Source of the DNA: Luethyella okanaganae
Lineage (GTDB): Bacteria; Actinomycetota; Actinomycetes; Actinomycetales; Microbacteriaceae
Length of the DNA stretch: 64,000 nt
Assembly: GCF_042660285.1 (NCBI RefSeq)
Contig: NZ_JBHSTP010000001.1
Span: 1-64,000 of the forward strand
Direction of reading: 5' to 3'
Part shown: piece after piece, positions 16,315 to 25,623 of the stretch
How positions within the stretch are numbered: position 1 is the first letter of the stretch
How the letters are laid out: every line of letters starts with the position of its first letter
Program-made: the position numbers and the translations under genes
Notes under the pieces: generated by a model
The model's database searches: none
Told to the model about the DNA's origin: nothing
The model's input: the letters and a program-made list of their open reading frames with translations, nothing else

Positions 16315-16364
16315 TTGATGCGATTCGAATTCTATCGTATTAAATGTAAGTATGTCCTGACAAA
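16315..16364 (+). promoter_or_regulatory. iolC operon promoter with TGTCCTGACA operator
   Basis: TTGATG (16315-16320), a 17-bp spacer and TATTAA (16338-16343) form a good promoter. TGTCCTGACA (16353-16362), a palindrome of TGTC/GACA halves, lies at the start of transcription. The same motif recurs at 28014, 29685 and, in degenerate form, near 30976. It is the best candidate for the operator of the GntR regulator at 30127-30888. Confidence 0.6.
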
Positions 16365-16423
16365 AGCGTGATTGATGAGGTACCCTGAAGAGAACCTCGA
16401 CGAAGAAAGTTGTACGGAGCGGT

Positions 16424-17398
16424 ATGACCGAACAGAAGCATCCCCGTCGTTTCGATGTAGTGAGCATCGGACGTGTCGGGATCGATCTCTATCCACTGCA
16501 GGACGGCGTCGGCCTCGAAGAGGTGTCGACGTTCGGCAAATACTTGGGCGGAAGCGCCACCAACGTCGCCGTCGCGGCGGCACGCCACGGTCTTCGCAGC
16601 GCCGTCATCACTCGCACCGGAAACGACCCCTTCGGCCGCTTCGTCCACTCCGAACTCACCCGTCTTGGTGTGAGCGACGAGTTCGTGCGCGCGGTCGAGG
16701 GGCTCAACACTCCCGTGACCTTCTGTGAGATCTTTCCGCCGGACGACTTTCCGCTCTACTTCTACCGTCAGCCGATCGCTCCTGATCTGGTCATCAAGAA
16801 CAACGAGCTCGATCTCGACTCGATCGCCCACGCCAGGATCTACTGGTCGACGGTCACCGGCCTCTCGCAGGAGCCGAGCAGATCGGCTCATTACACCGCC
16901 TGGATGGCTCGTCGGCGGGCTCGGCACACGATCCTCGATCTGGACTATCGGCCCATGTTCTGGCCGAGCGACGAGTCGGCGAGCCGCGAGGTCTCCCGCG
17001 CGCTCGAACAGGTCACCGTTGCCGTCGGGAACGCCGACGAGTGCCGGATCGCCGTCGGCGAGACCGATCCCCACCGTGCGGCCGATGCCCTGCTGGAGCG
17101 CGGCGTCGAACTCGCCATTGTCAAGCAGGGGCCGAAGGGCGTGCTCGCCAAGACTCGCGACGAGAGCGTCGAGGTCCGTCCGTATCCTGTTCATGTGGTC
17201 AACGGCCTCGGTGCCGGCGACAGCTTCGGCGGCGCGCTCTGTTACGGCCTCCTCCAGGAATGGCCGCTCGAGAGCATCCTCACCTTCGCCAACGTCGCCG
17301 GCGCGATCGTCGCCGGCCGCCGGGAATGTTCTACCGCCATGCCGACGACCGATGAGGTCACCGAGATCGTGAGGAGCATCGAGAATGCCGACGCTTGA
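16424..17398 (+). CDS. iolC: 5-dehydro-2-deoxygluconokinase
   Basis: 324 residues of the PfkB/ribokinase family. GKYLGGSATNVAVAAARHG is the substrate-binding motif and VVNGLGAGDSFGGALCYGLL the ATP site with the catalytic Asp in GAGD. In inositol catabolism IolC phosphorylates 2-deoxy-5-keto-D-gluconate. It opens the iol operon, and the gene order that follows matches the iol1 cluster of Corynebacterium glutamicum, which fixes the function. It overlaps the next gene by 14 bp. Confidence 0.93.
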   Translation: MTEQKHPRRFDVVSIGRVGIDLYPLQDGVGLEEVSTFGKYLGGSATNVAVAAARHGLRSAVITRTGNDPFGRFVHSELTRLGVSDEFVRAVEGLNTPVTFCEIFPPDDFPLYFYRQPIAPDLVIKNNELDLDSIAHARIYWSTVTGLSQEPSRSAHYTAWMARRRARHTILDLDYRPMFWPSDESASREVSRALEQVTVAVGNADECRIAVGETDPHRAADALLERGVELAIVKQGPKGVLAKTRDESVEVRPYPVHVVNGLGAGDSFGGALCYGLLQEWPLESILTFANVAGAIVAGRRECSTAMPTTDEVTEIVRSIENADA

Positions 17399-18263
17399 CT
17401 TCGAACGGTTGCGATCGATTCGCGCCACGTCCCCTGGACTCGTCTCCGAGCTGTTGCGGCAGCGCGCACGGCGGCCGCTCCTGCGGGAATCTGGGCGGTT
17501 GTTCATCGTGGCTGCGGACCATCCCGCCCGAGGTGCCCTCGGCGTCGGCCCCAATGAGAGCGCGATGGCCGATCGCTACGACCTTCTCGAGCGACTCGTG
17601 CTGGCGATCTCCCGCCCCGGCGTGGACGGCGTGCTCGGCACCCCGGACATCATCGAGGACCTGGCGATCCTGGGTGCGCTCGACGACAAGGTCGTCGTCG
17701 GCTCGATGAACCGTGGCGGCCTGAAATCCGCCGTCTTCGAGATGGACGACCGGTTCACGTCCTACGACGTGCCGAGCATGGTCGAAGCCGGTATCGACTT
17801 CGCCAAGCTCCTGATCAGGATCAACCTGTCCGATGCGGGGTCGGCGGCGTCGATCGAGGCGACCGCCCGCGCGGTCGATGCCGCCGTAGCGGCACGTCTG
17901 CCCATCATGCTCGAACCGTTCATGAGCGAATGGGTCGACGGAGCCATCCGCAACGACCTCACGACCGACGCAGTCGTCAAATCCGTCGCCATCGCGAGCG
18001 CTCTCGGCACGAGTTCCGCCTACTCCTGGCTCAAGCTCCCCGTCGTCGCCGACATGGAGCGGGTCATGGCGGCGACGACCTTGCCCACGCTCCTTCTCGG
18101 CGGCGACCAGATGAGCAATCAGGAGGAGACCTACTCCTCGTGGGAGGCGGCTCTCACCCTGCCCGGCGTGCGGGGCCTCGTCGTGGGCCGCACGCTCCTC
18201 TATCCCCCCGGCGGAGACGTCTCCGCCGCCGTCGACACCGCGTCAGCCCTCGTGCACTCCTGA
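17385..18263 (+). CDS. Cgl0158-family (beta/alpha)8-barrel protein, aldolase-like
   Basis: 292 residues related to the Cgl0158 protein encoded at the same place in the C. glutamicum iol1 cluster. RLFIVAADHPARGALGVG resembles the substrate region of class I aldolases of the LacD/DeoC superfamily, and SSAYSWLKLPVV supplies a lysine that could form a Schiff base. The position between iolC and mmsA suggests it does the IolJ step, splitting 2-deoxy-5-keto-gluconate-6-phosphate into malonate semialdehyde and DHAP. No separate iolJ is visible. This role is inferred. Confidence 0.75.
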   Translation: MPTLDFERLRSIRATSPGLVSELLRQRARRPLLRESGRLFIVAADHPARGALGVGPNESAMADRYDLLERLVLAISRPGVDGVLGTPDIIEDLAILGALDDKVVVGSMNRGGLKSAVFEMDDRFTSYDVPSMVEAGIDFAKLLIRINLSDAGSAASIEATARAVDAAVAARLPIMLEPFMSEWVDGAIRNDLTTDAVVKSVAIASALGTSSAYSWLKLPVVADMERVMAATTLPTLLLGGDQMSNQEETYSSWEAALTLPGVRGLVVGRTLLYPPGGDVSAAVDTASALVHS

Positions 18264-18301
18264 TGCCCCGGCATCGAGCACCGACAGAAAGCAGCCACCC
18301 C

Positions 18302-19804
18302 ATGACAACCTCAGAGCTCCCCGTCGTCCCGCATTGGATCGACGGTGCCGAACACGTGAACGCGAGCGGACGCACCGCGCCGGTCTACGATCCAGCCCTC
18401 GGCACGGTCACGAAGCGGGTTGGTCTGGCCGACGCTGCCGAGATCGACGCCGCGATCGCATCCGCCAAGCGTGCGTTCCCCGCTTGGCGCGACCTCTCGC
18501 TCGCCAAGCGGCAGACCATCCTCTTCGCCTTTCGCGAGCTCCTCAACGAGCGCAAAGGCGAGCTCGCCGAGATCATCACCTCGGAGCACGGCAAGGTGCT
18601 CTCCGACGCCCTGGGCGAGATCACGCGCGGACAGGAGGTGGTCGAGTTCGCGACAGGGCTCGCCCACCACCTGAAGGGCGAGTTCTCCGAGCAGGTCTCG
18701 ACCGGCATCGATGTGTATTCGACCAAGCAGCCGCTGGGGGTCGTCGGCATCATCAGTCCGTTCAACTTTCCGGCGATGGTGCCGATGTGGTTCTTCCCGA
18801 TCGCGATCGCGGCGGGAAACACGGTCGTGCTGAAGCCGAGCGAGAAAGACCCGACGGCCGCGATCTGGGTTGCGAAGCTGTGGAAGGAGGCCGGGCTGCC
18901 CGATGGCGTCTTCACCGTGCTCAACGGCGACAAGGAGGCGGTGGACGGCCTGCTCACACACCCCGATGTCCGCGCGATCTCCTTCGTGGGCTCGACGCCC
19001 ATCGCCCGTTACGTCTACGAGACCGGCAGCGCTCACGGCAAGCGGGTGCAGGCGCTCGGCGGGGCGAAGAACCACATGCTCGTCCTCCCGGATGCCGATC
19101 TCGACCTGACCGCCGACGCCGCCATCAACGCCGGTTTCGGATCGGCCGGCGAGCGCTGCATGGCGATCTCGGTCGTGGTCGCTGTCGAGCCGGTCGCCGA
19201 CGAGCTCATCGCGAAGATCGGCCAGCGTATGGCCACCTTGAAGATCGGCGACGGCCGCCGCGGCTGCGACATGGGACCGCTCGTCACCGAGCAGCACCGC
19301 GACAAGGTAGCCTCCTACATCGAGATCGCGGAGCAGGACGGTGCGACGGTCGTCGTGGACGGTCGGGTCGTAGAGGTCGACGGCGACGCATCCGGATTCT
19401 GGCTCGGCCCGACGCTCATCGACAACGTTCCCACCGACTCGAAGGTCTACACGGAGGAGATCTTCGGCCCGGTGCTCGCCATCGTGCGGGTGGCGAGCTA
19501 CGAGGAGGGCGTCGCGCTCATCAACGCCGGGGCTTTCGGCAACGGCACCGCCATCTTCACGAACGACGGCGGCGCGGCCCGCCGCTTCCAGAACGAGATC
19601 CAGGTCGGCATGATCGGCATCAACGTGCCGATCCCCGTCCCGGTGGCCACCTTCTCCTTTGGCGGCTGGAAGGACTCGCTCTTCGGCGACACGAAGGCGC
19701 ACGGCGCCGAGGGCGTCCGCTTCTTCACCCAGCAGAAGGCGATCACCTCACGCTGGCTCGACCCGAGCCACGGCGGCATCAATCTCGGCTTCCCCCAGAA
19801 CTAG
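18302..19804 (+). CDS. mmsA: CoA-acylating methylmalonate-semialdehyde dehydrogenase
   Basis: 500 residues. The MmsA features are GIISPFNFPAMVPMWFFPIAIAAGN and the catalytic cysteine in NAGFGSAGERCMAISV, and it ends with the family pattern GPKAHG-like GDTKAHGAEGVRFFTQQKA. The enzyme (IolA/MmsA) converts malonate semialdehyde to acetyl-CoA and CO2 with NAD and CoA, the last inositol step. ATG 18302 is chosen by homology; the frame extends upstream through the preceding gene. It sits 38 bp after the Cgl0158-type gene. Confidence 0.92.
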   Translation: MTTSELPVVPHWIDGAEHVNASGRTAPVYDPALGTVTKRVGLADAAEIDAAIASAKRAFPAWRDLSLAKRQTILFAFRELLNERKGELAEIITSEHGKVLSDALGEITRGQEVVEFATGLAHHLKGEFSEQVSTGIDVYSTKQPLGVVGIISPFNFPAMVPMWFFPIAIAAGNTVVLKPSEKDPTAAIWVAKLWKEAGLPDGVFTVLNGDKEAVDGLLTHPDVRAISFVGSTPIARYVYETGSAHGKRVQALGGAKNHMLVLPDADLDLTADAAINAGFGSAGERCMAISVVVAVEPVADELIAKIGQRMATLKIGDGRRGCDMGPLVTEQHRDKVASYIEIAEQDGATVVVDGRVVEVDGDASGFWLGPTLIDNVPTDSKVYTEEIFGPVLAIVRVASYEEGVALINAGAFGNGTAIFTNDGGAARRFQNEIQVGMIGINVPIPVPVATFSFGGWKDSLFGDTKAHGAEGVRFFTQQKAITSRWLDPSHGGINLGFPQN

Positions 19805-19833
19805 CACGACGACATCGACGACGGAGCAACAGG

Positions 19834-20754
19834 ATGCCTCGACACGACGAGTGGGTGATCCCCCGCGGGAGCCGGGCCGACGACGGTTGGCAGACGGTCG
19901 TGGACTCGACGATTCCCGGCTGGCAGCACACCGGCATCCGCGTCGGTTCGCTCGCGGCGGACGGTCGGTTGACCGTTCCCGCTGGCGGGATCGAGCGCAT
20001 CGTCGTGCCGCTGGCGGGGTCGTTCGAGGTCGTCTCGCGTTCGGCCGACGGCGCCGAACGGCGCGACACGCTCGCGGGTCGCGCCTCCGTCTTCGATGGA
20101 CCGAGCGACGTGCTCTACCTGGGCGTCGGCACGACGGCGACGATCACGGGGGAGGGGCGCTTCGCCGTGGCGGAGGCTCCCGCGACGATCGTCAAGCCGA
20201 CGGTCTACCTCGCGCGTGACGAGGTGCCGGTCGAACTGCGCGGAGCGGGGCGCTCGAGTCGCCAGGTGCACAACTTCGGCGTGCCCGGTGCGCTCGACGC
20301 CGAGAAGCTCATCGTGTGCGAGGTCATCACACCGGCCGAGAACTGGTCGTCGTACCCCGCGCACAAGCACGACGAGCAGGTGCCGGGTCATGAGAGCCGG
20401 CTGGAAGAGATCTACTACTTCGAGTCGGAGGTCGCCCGCGGGCTGGAGGCACCGGATTCCGCCGCACCGTTCGGCCTCTTCAGCACGAGCAGTTCACCGG
20501 CCGGCGAGATCTCGATCGACACGCGCGTGACGAGCGGCGACGTCGTGCTCGTGCCGTTCGGCTACCACGGCCCGGCCGTCGCCGCCCCCGGCTACGACCT
20601 CTACTATCTCAACGTCATGGCCGGCCCCGACCCGGACCGCGTCTGGCTCATCAGCGACGATCCCGCCCACGGTTGGATCCGCGACACCTGGACGCTCGAG
20701 CCGATCGACTCCCGTCTGCCCTACACCCCACCCTCGGAAGGAGAGCGTCGATGA
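19834..20754 (+). CDS. iolB: 5-deoxy-glucuronate isomerase
   Basis: 306 residues of the IolB bicupin family. The signature CEVITPAENWSSYPAHKHD carries metal-binding histidines and RLEEIYYFE follows. VPFGYHGPAVAAPGYDLYYLNVMAGP is the second cupin. It isomerises 5-deoxy-D-glucuronate to 2-deoxy-5-keto-gluconate. ATG 19834 follows a weak AACAGG; the stop overlaps the iolD start (ATGA). The long upstream frame antisense-like to mmsA is not coding. Confidence 0.92.
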   Translation: MPRHDEWVIPRGSRADDGWQTVVDSTIPGWQHTGIRVGSLAADGRLTVPAGGIERIVVPLAGSFEVVSRSADGAERRDTLAGRASVFDGPSDVLYLGVGTTATITGEGRFAVAEAPATIVKPTVYLARDEVPVELRGAGRSSRQVHNFGVPGALDAEKLIVCEVITPAENWSSYPAHKHDEQVPGHESRLEEIYYFESEVARGLEAPDSAAPFGLFSTSSSPAGEISIDTRVTSGDVVLVPFGYHGPAVAAPGYDLYYLNVMAGPDPDRVWLISDDPAHGWIRDTWTLEPIDSRLPYTPPSEGERR

Positions 20755-22649
20755 CGACGAAACGGATGACGGTCAGCCAGGCGCTGGTCGAGTTCCTGGC
20801 CCGGCAATGGACCGTCGACGGCGAGGTGCGCGAACGCACCATACCGGGAATGTTCGGAATCTTCGGGCACGGCAACGTCGCGGGTATCGGTCAGGCGCTC
20901 AGACAGTTCAATGTCGAGCAGCCCGAACTCATGCCGTACTTCCAGGCCCGCAACGAGCAGGCCATGGTTCATCAATCGGTCGGTTACGCGCGCGTGCACC
21001 GCCGTCGCGGAACCTACGCAAGTGCGGCCTCCGTCGGACCCGGTGCGGCAAACCTGCTCACCGGTGCTGCGCTCGCCACGACCAACCGGCTGCCCGCCCT
21101 TCTGCTGCCCAGCGACACCTTCGCCACCCGCGTGGCCGACCCCGTGCTGCAGCAGCTAGAGATGCCGCACGACATCGGCCTCACCGTCAACGACGCCTTC
21201 CGCCCGCTCTCACGTTTCTTCGATCGCGTTCAGCGGCCGGAGCAGCTCTACTCGATCGCCCTCGCGGCCATGCGCGTGCTCACCGACCCCGTCGAGACCG
21301 GCGCGGTGACCATCGCCCTGCCAGAGGATGTGCAGGCCGAGACGATCGACGTGCCACTCGAGTTCCTGCAGGAGCGCGAGTGGCACATCCGCCGTCCGCT
21401 GCCCGAACACGGCGCGCTCCAGCGTGCGGTCGCGGCGATACGCAACGCCAGGAATCCGTTCATCGTCGCTGGCGGCGGCGTCATCTATTCGAGCGCCGAG
21501 GAGCAGCTCCGCCGGTTCGTGGAGCTGAGCGGCATCCCGGTCGGCACCTCGCAGGCAGGCGGCGGATCTCTCGCCTGGGACCACCCCCAGTATCTCGGTG
21601 GTGTCGGCGCCACCGGCACGACCGCGGCAAACCGCCTCGCCGCCGCCGCCGATGTCGTCATCGGCATCGGCACGCGTTACAGCGATTTCACCACGTCGAG
21701 TCGCACCGCGTTCCAGAACCCCGATGTCGTCTTCGTCAACGTCAACGTCGCATCCTTCGACGCTTACAAGCACGGCTCGCGTCTTCCGGTCGTCGCCGAT
21801 GCCCGAGAGACGATCGAGGCGTTCACGAGCGAGCTGACGGGTTTCCGCGTGAGTGGCGATTATGCCGAGCGTATCCGTCGGGAGAAGGCCGAATGGGATG
21901 CCGCGGTCGACGCCGCGTTCGAGCCGTCGGGTCTCGCCCTGCCTGGCCAGCCCGAGATCATCGGCGCCGTGCAGTCGTCGAGCGAGCCACGCGACGTGAT
22001 CGTTCAGGCCGCCGGCTCGCTCCCCGGAGACCTGCACAAGCTGTGGCGAGTGCGGGATGCGCTCGGCTATCACGTCGAATATGCCTTCTCCTGCATGGGT
22101 TACGAGATCGCAGGAGGGCTCGGCGTGCGACGGGGCGCCCCAGATCGCGACGTCATCGTCATGGTGGGCGACGGCTCCTATCTCATGTTGCACACTGAGC
22201 TCGTCACGGCCGTCGCCGAGGGCATCAAGATCATCGTGGTCCTCATTCAGAACCACGGCTACGCCTCGATCGGTCACCTGTCCGAGACGGTCGGCTCGGA
22301 GCGCTACGGCACGAAGTACCGCTTCCTCGACGAGAGTGCACGCAACTTCGAGGGCGAGCGGTTACTCCCCATCGACCTCGCGATGAACGCACGGAGCTAC
22401 GGAGTCGACGTCATCGAGGTCGCTCCTGGCCCTGATGCGGTCGCTGACCTCACGGCGGCGATGGCGAAGGCAAAAGCCTCCGACACGACCACGCTCATCC
22501 ACATCAACAGCGACCCTCATCTCTACGCGCCGGACGGCGAAGGCTGGTGGGATGTGCCGGTCGCCGAGGTCTCGACGCTCGAGAGCACGCGGGATGCGCG
22601 CGGAGAATACCTCGAACAGCAGCGCAGGCAGCGACCGCTGATCGGCTGA
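20751..22649 (+). CDS. iolD: 3D-(3,5/4)-trihydroxycyclohexane-1,2-dione hydrolase
   Basis: 632 residues of the TPP-dependent enzyme family. IPGMFGIFGHGNVAGIGQAL is the family-specific N-terminal motif with the catalytic Glu region ARNEQAMVHQSVGYAR. GDGSYLMLHTELVTAVAEG...NHGYASIG is the C-terminal TPP/Mg motif. IolD opens the inositol ring by hydrolysing the diketo intermediate to 5-deoxy-glucuronate. It overlaps iolB by 4 bp and is followed 43 bp later by iolE. Confidence 0.94.
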   Translation: MTTKRMTVSQALVEFLARQWTVDGEVRERTIPGMFGIFGHGNVAGIGQALRQFNVEQPELMPYFQARNEQAMVHQSVGYARVHRRRGTYASAASVGPGAANLLTGAALATTNRLPALLLPSDTFATRVADPVLQQLEMPHDIGLTVNDAFRPLSRFFDRVQRPEQLYSIALAAMRVLTDPVETGAVTIALPEDVQAETIDVPLEFLQEREWHIRRPLPEHGALQRAVAAIRNARNPFIVAGGGVIYSSAEEQLRRFVELSGIPVGTSQAGGGSLAWDHPQYLGGVGATGTTAANRLAAAADVVIGIGTRYSDFTTSSRTAFQNPDVVFVNVNVASFDAYKHGSRLPVVADARETIEAFTSELTGFRVSGDYAERIRREKAEWDAAVDAAFEPSGLALPGQPEIIGAVQSSSEPRDVIVQAAGSLPGDLHKLWRVRDALGYHVEYAFSCMGYEIAGGLGVRRGAPDRDVIVMVGDGSYLMLHTELVTAVAEGIKIIVVLIQNHGYASIGHLSETVGSERYGTKYRFLDESARNFEGERLLPIDLAMNARSYGVDVIEVAPGPDAVADLTAAMAKAKASDTTTLIHINSDPHLYAPDGEGWWDVPVAEVSTLESTRDARGEYLEQQRRQRPLIG

Positions 22650-22692
22650 TCCCCCAGCAACAACGACTACCAGAGACAAGGACATCGTCGGT

Positions 22693-23613
22693 ATGACTGA
22701 CACCACCAACCCGGGCCTGCGCATCGGCACGGCCCCAGACTCCTGGGGAGTCTGGTTCCCGAACGACCCGAAGCAGGTGCCGTGGGAGCGTTTCCTCGAC
22801 GAGGTTCAGCAGGCGGGTTACGAATGGATCGAGCTCGGCCCGTACGGCTACCTCCCGACAGATCCGAGCAGGCTTCAGGACGAGCTCGGAAAGCGCAACC
22901 TCAAGCTCTCTGCCGGGACTGTGTTCACGGGGTTTCACAAGGGCGACGAGCAGTGGAAGCGCGCCTGGGACCAGTCGCTCGAGGTGGCCGGGCTCGCGAC
23001 GAGGCTCGGCGCGGAGCACCTCGTCGTGATCCCCGACCTCTGGCGCAGCCACGAGGACGGCGCCACTCTCGAGGCCCGTACCCTCGACGACGAGCAGTGG
23101 AAGAAGCTCGCCATCGGGCATGACCGCCTCGGCAAGGCGATCTTCGAGGAGTTCGGCATGCGGCAGCAGTTCCACTCGCATGCCGACAGCCACGTCGGCA
23201 CGTACCGCGAGGTCGAGCGCTTCCTGCACGAGACCGATCGGCGCTACACCAATCTCTGCCTGGATACGGGGCATTTCTCCTATTATGGCGGCGACAACCT
23301 CTCGCTCATCCAGGCCTACCCCGAGCGCATCGGCTACCTCCACCTCAAACAGGTCGACACGAGCCGGCTTTTCGACGTGCTCAAGAACGATCAGTCCTTC
23401 GTCGACGCCGTCGCCGAAGGAATCATGGTCGAGCCGCCGAAAGGTGTGCCCGAGTTCGCGCCGATCATCGAGGCCGTGAGCGCCATCGACCCGGAGATCT
23501 TCGGAATCGTGGAGCAGGACATGTACGGCTGCGATGTCGATGCACCCTTCCCGATCGCCGCCAGAACGCGCGAACACATCTTCGGCTGCACGCGCATGGC
23601 GCGGGTGAGCTGA
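22693..23613 (+). CDS. iolE: Inosose dehydratase (2-keto-myo-inositol dehydratase)
   Basis: 306 residues of the xylose-isomerase-like TIM-barrel fold. Motifs GTAPDSWGVWFPNDPKQVPWERFLDE, FHSHADSHVGTYREVERFL and LCLDTGHFSYYGGDN include the metal-binding Glu, Asp and His residues. IolE removes water from scyllo-inosose. Length and operon position agree. Confidence 0.93.
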   Translation: MTDTTNPGLRIGTAPDSWGVWFPNDPKQVPWERFLDEVQQAGYEWIELGPYGYLPTDPSRLQDELGKRNLKLSAGTVFTGFHKGDEQWKRAWDQSLEVAGLATRLGAEHLVVIPDLWRSHEDGATLEARTLDDEQWKKLAIGHDRLGKAIFEEFGMRQQFHSHADSHVGTYREVERFLHETDRRYTNLCLDTGHFSYYGGDNLSLIQAYPERIGYLHLKQVDTSRLFDVLKNDQSFVDAVAEGIMVEPPKGVPEFAPIIEAVSAIDPEIFGIVEQDMYGCDVDAPFPIAARTREHIFGCTRMARVS

Positions 23614-23632
23614 CGAGCACGAGGAGAAGATC

Positions 23633-24652
23633 ATGACCGAAACCACTGAATTGCGCATCGGCGTCGTCGGCGCAGGCCTCATGGGTGCAGACCATGTCAC
23701 CCGCATCAACCACCGCGTCAGCGGCGCCACCGTGACGGCGATCGTCGAGCCCGACGAAGCCCGCGCCAGCGCTGCTGTAGCCCAGACCCCTGGCGCGGTT
23801 GCCTTCCGTCGCATCGAAGACGCGATCGAGGCGGATGCCGTCGACGCGGTGCTCGTCGCGACCCCTGGCAGGTTCCACGAACCGGTACTGCTGCCGGCGC
23901 TCGAGGCGAAGCTCGCGATCCTCTGCGAGAAGCCGCTCACTCCGGATTCGGAGTCGTCGCTGAGGGTGCTGGAAGCCGAGCAGAGGCTCGACCGCCCGCA
24001 TATCCAGGTCGGTTTCATGCGTCGTTTCGATCCGGAGTACATCCAGCTGCGCCGGCTCGTCGAGTCGGGCGACGCCGGAGGCCTCATCACTCTGCACTGC
24101 GCCCATCGAAACCAGAAGACCGGTGAGGGATACGTCGACTCCATGCTCATCACCGACTCGGTCGTGCACGAGTTCGACATCGTTCCGTGGCTTGTCGGTT
24201 CGCCGATCGCCTCGGTCGAGGTGCGCAAGCTCAAGCGCAACACCCTGGCACCGTCCTGGCTCAACGACCCGCAGTTCGTCATGATCGAGACCGAGAGCGG
24301 GGTTCTGGCGAACGTGGAGATCAACGTGAACATCCAGTTCGGCTACCAGGTCGCGACCGAGGCCGTCTTCGAGAAGGGCGTCGCCCAGATCGGCCGCTCA
24401 GCCGGGATCGGAGTGTTCCGCGACGGCTCCTTCCAGGTGGCCGAGCATCAGGACTTCCGCACACGTTTCAGCGCTGCCTATGACACTCAGGTGCAGCGCT
24501 GGGTCGACGCCGTCAAACGTGGTGAGATCGACGGACCGAGCGCCTGGGACGGCTATCGCGTGGCAGCGGCTTGCGAAGCGGGGGTCGAGGCGCAGGCAAC
24601 CGGTCGTCGCGTCGACGTGAACTACATTCACAAGCCCGCGTTCTACGCCTAG
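23633..24652 (+). CDS. iolG: Inositol 2-dehydrogenase
   Basis: 339 residues of the Gfo/Idh/MocA family. The Rossmann motif GVVGAGLMGADHV is at residues 10-22, followed by CEKPLTPD with the catalytic Lys, and VHEFDIVPWLVGSPI with the active-site His/Asp region. IolG oxidises myo-inositol to scyllo-inosose with NAD, the first step. It lies between iolE and iolH in one operon. A second Gfo/Idh/MocA gene at 26727-27926 may handle another stereoisomer. Confidence 0.9.
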   Translation: MTETTELRIGVVGAGLMGADHVTRINHRVSGATVTAIVEPDEARASAAVAQTPGAVAFRRIEDAIEADAVDAVLVATPGRFHEPVLLPALEAKLAILCEKPLTPDSESSLRVLEAEQRLDRPHIQVGFMRRFDPEYIQLRRLVESGDAGGLITLHCAHRNQKTGEGYVDSMLITDSVVHEFDIVPWLVGSPIASVEVRKLKRNTLAPSWLNDPQFVMIETESGVLANVEINVNIQFGYQVATEAVFEKGVAQIGRSAGIGVFRDGSFQVAEHQDFRTRFSAAYDTQVQRWVDAVKRGEIDGPSAWDGYRVAAACEAGVEAQATGRRVDVNYIHKPAFYA

Positions 24653-24680
24653 AACACACCTTGAGAAACGGAGATCCCCA

Positions 24681-25559
24681 ATGGTGAAGATCGCCTATGA
24701 CCCCACCCCGCTGCACCACGATCGTGGGCTGCTCGAATTTCCCGATGTCGTCGCAGGATACGGCTACGAGTACCTGCAGCTCACCCCGCACGCGGATTTC
24801 GGCCCGTTTTTCCGCTACCCGAGGGCCGACGACGCACTGGTCGTCGCGCTCAAGAAGCGGGTGGCCGATGCAGGGATCGGCATCACCTCGCTTCTGCCCG
24901 TGCAGCGGATCTCCTCGCCGGTCGAGGCCGAGCGGTCGGCTGCTGTGCGCAACTTCACGCGCATCCTGCAGCTTGCCGTCGAGCTGGATGTGCGGGTGAT
25001 CAACAGCGAGTTCAGCGGGCGTCCGGAGCGAGGAGAAGAGTCGGAGGCCGCCTTCTACGCCTCGATGGAGACGCTGCTGCCGATCGTCGAGCGTGAGGGG
25101 CTTCAGCTCAACTTCGACCCGCACCCCGACGACTTCGTCGAGGACGGCCTCGAGGCGTGGCGGGTGCTGCGGGGACTGAACTCCTCCGCGATCGGCTTCG
25201 TCTACGTCGGGTCGCACACCTTCCACTACGGCGACCGCGCGGCGACGCTCATCCCGGAGCTGGGTTCGCGCCTGCGCGCCGTCTACACGGCCGACACGTT
25301 CGATCACCACCGTTCCCACGGCCTGCGCTACATCTCAAATCCTCCCGGTAACGCGGCACGGGTCCACCAGCACCTCAACATCGGCGACGGCGACGTCGAC
25401 TGGGCCGAACTGTTCGGAGCCCTCGCAACTTCCGGCTTCCTCGATGATCCGGAGGCGATCATCGTCTCGAACGTCTTCGCCGAGGACGAGGATGTCGAGG
25501 GGTCCGCCACGTCGCAGCTTCAGAAGCTGAGGGATCTCATCGCTGCCGCCCGCGGCTGA
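24681..25559 (+). CDS. iolH: IolH-like sugar isomerase/epimerase (TIM barrel)
   Basis: 292 residues of the xylose-isomerase-like fold. MVKIAYDPTPLHHDRGLLEFPDVVAGYGYEYLQLTPHAD is the IolH-type opening; NSEFSGRPERGEESEAAF and LNFDPHPDDFVEDG carry likely metal ligands. The exact reaction of IolH is not settled; it is constantly linked to iol operons, as here, where it is the last gene. A 13-bp perfect stem follows as terminator. Confidence 0.82.
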   Translation: MVKIAYDPTPLHHDRGLLEFPDVVAGYGYEYLQLTPHADFGPFFRYPRADDALVVALKKRVADAGIGITSLLPVQRISSPVEAERSAAVRNFTRILQLAVELDVRVINSEFSGRPERGEESEAAFYASMETLLPIVEREGLQLNFDPHPDDFVEDGLEAWRVLRGLNSSAIGFVYVGSHTFHYGDRAATLIPELGSRLRAVYTADTFDHHRSHGLRYISNPPGNAARVHQHLNIGDGDVDWAELFGALATSGFLDDPEAIIVSNVFAEDEDVEGSATSQLQKLRDLIAAARG

Positions 25560-25583
25560 CGGTCGTCGTCCAACCCCGTTGGA

Positions 25584-25620
25584 CGCCGCGCCGCGCTGCT
25601 CCGTGCTGCGCGGCGCGGCG
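25584..25620 (+). terminator. GC-rich hairpin ending the iol operon
   Basis: CGCCGCGCCGCGC (25584-25596) and GCGCGGCGCGGCG (25608-25620) form a perfect 13-bp stem with an 11-nt loop, 25 bp after iolH. There is no T tract, as is common for actinobacterial terminators. Confidence 0.6.
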
Positions 25621-25623
25621 CAG

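Noticed and set aside
18334..19833. 500-codon frame upstream of iolB, overlapping mmsA
   Set aside because: Arg-rich +1-frame shadow of mmsA; IolB homology begins only at 19834.
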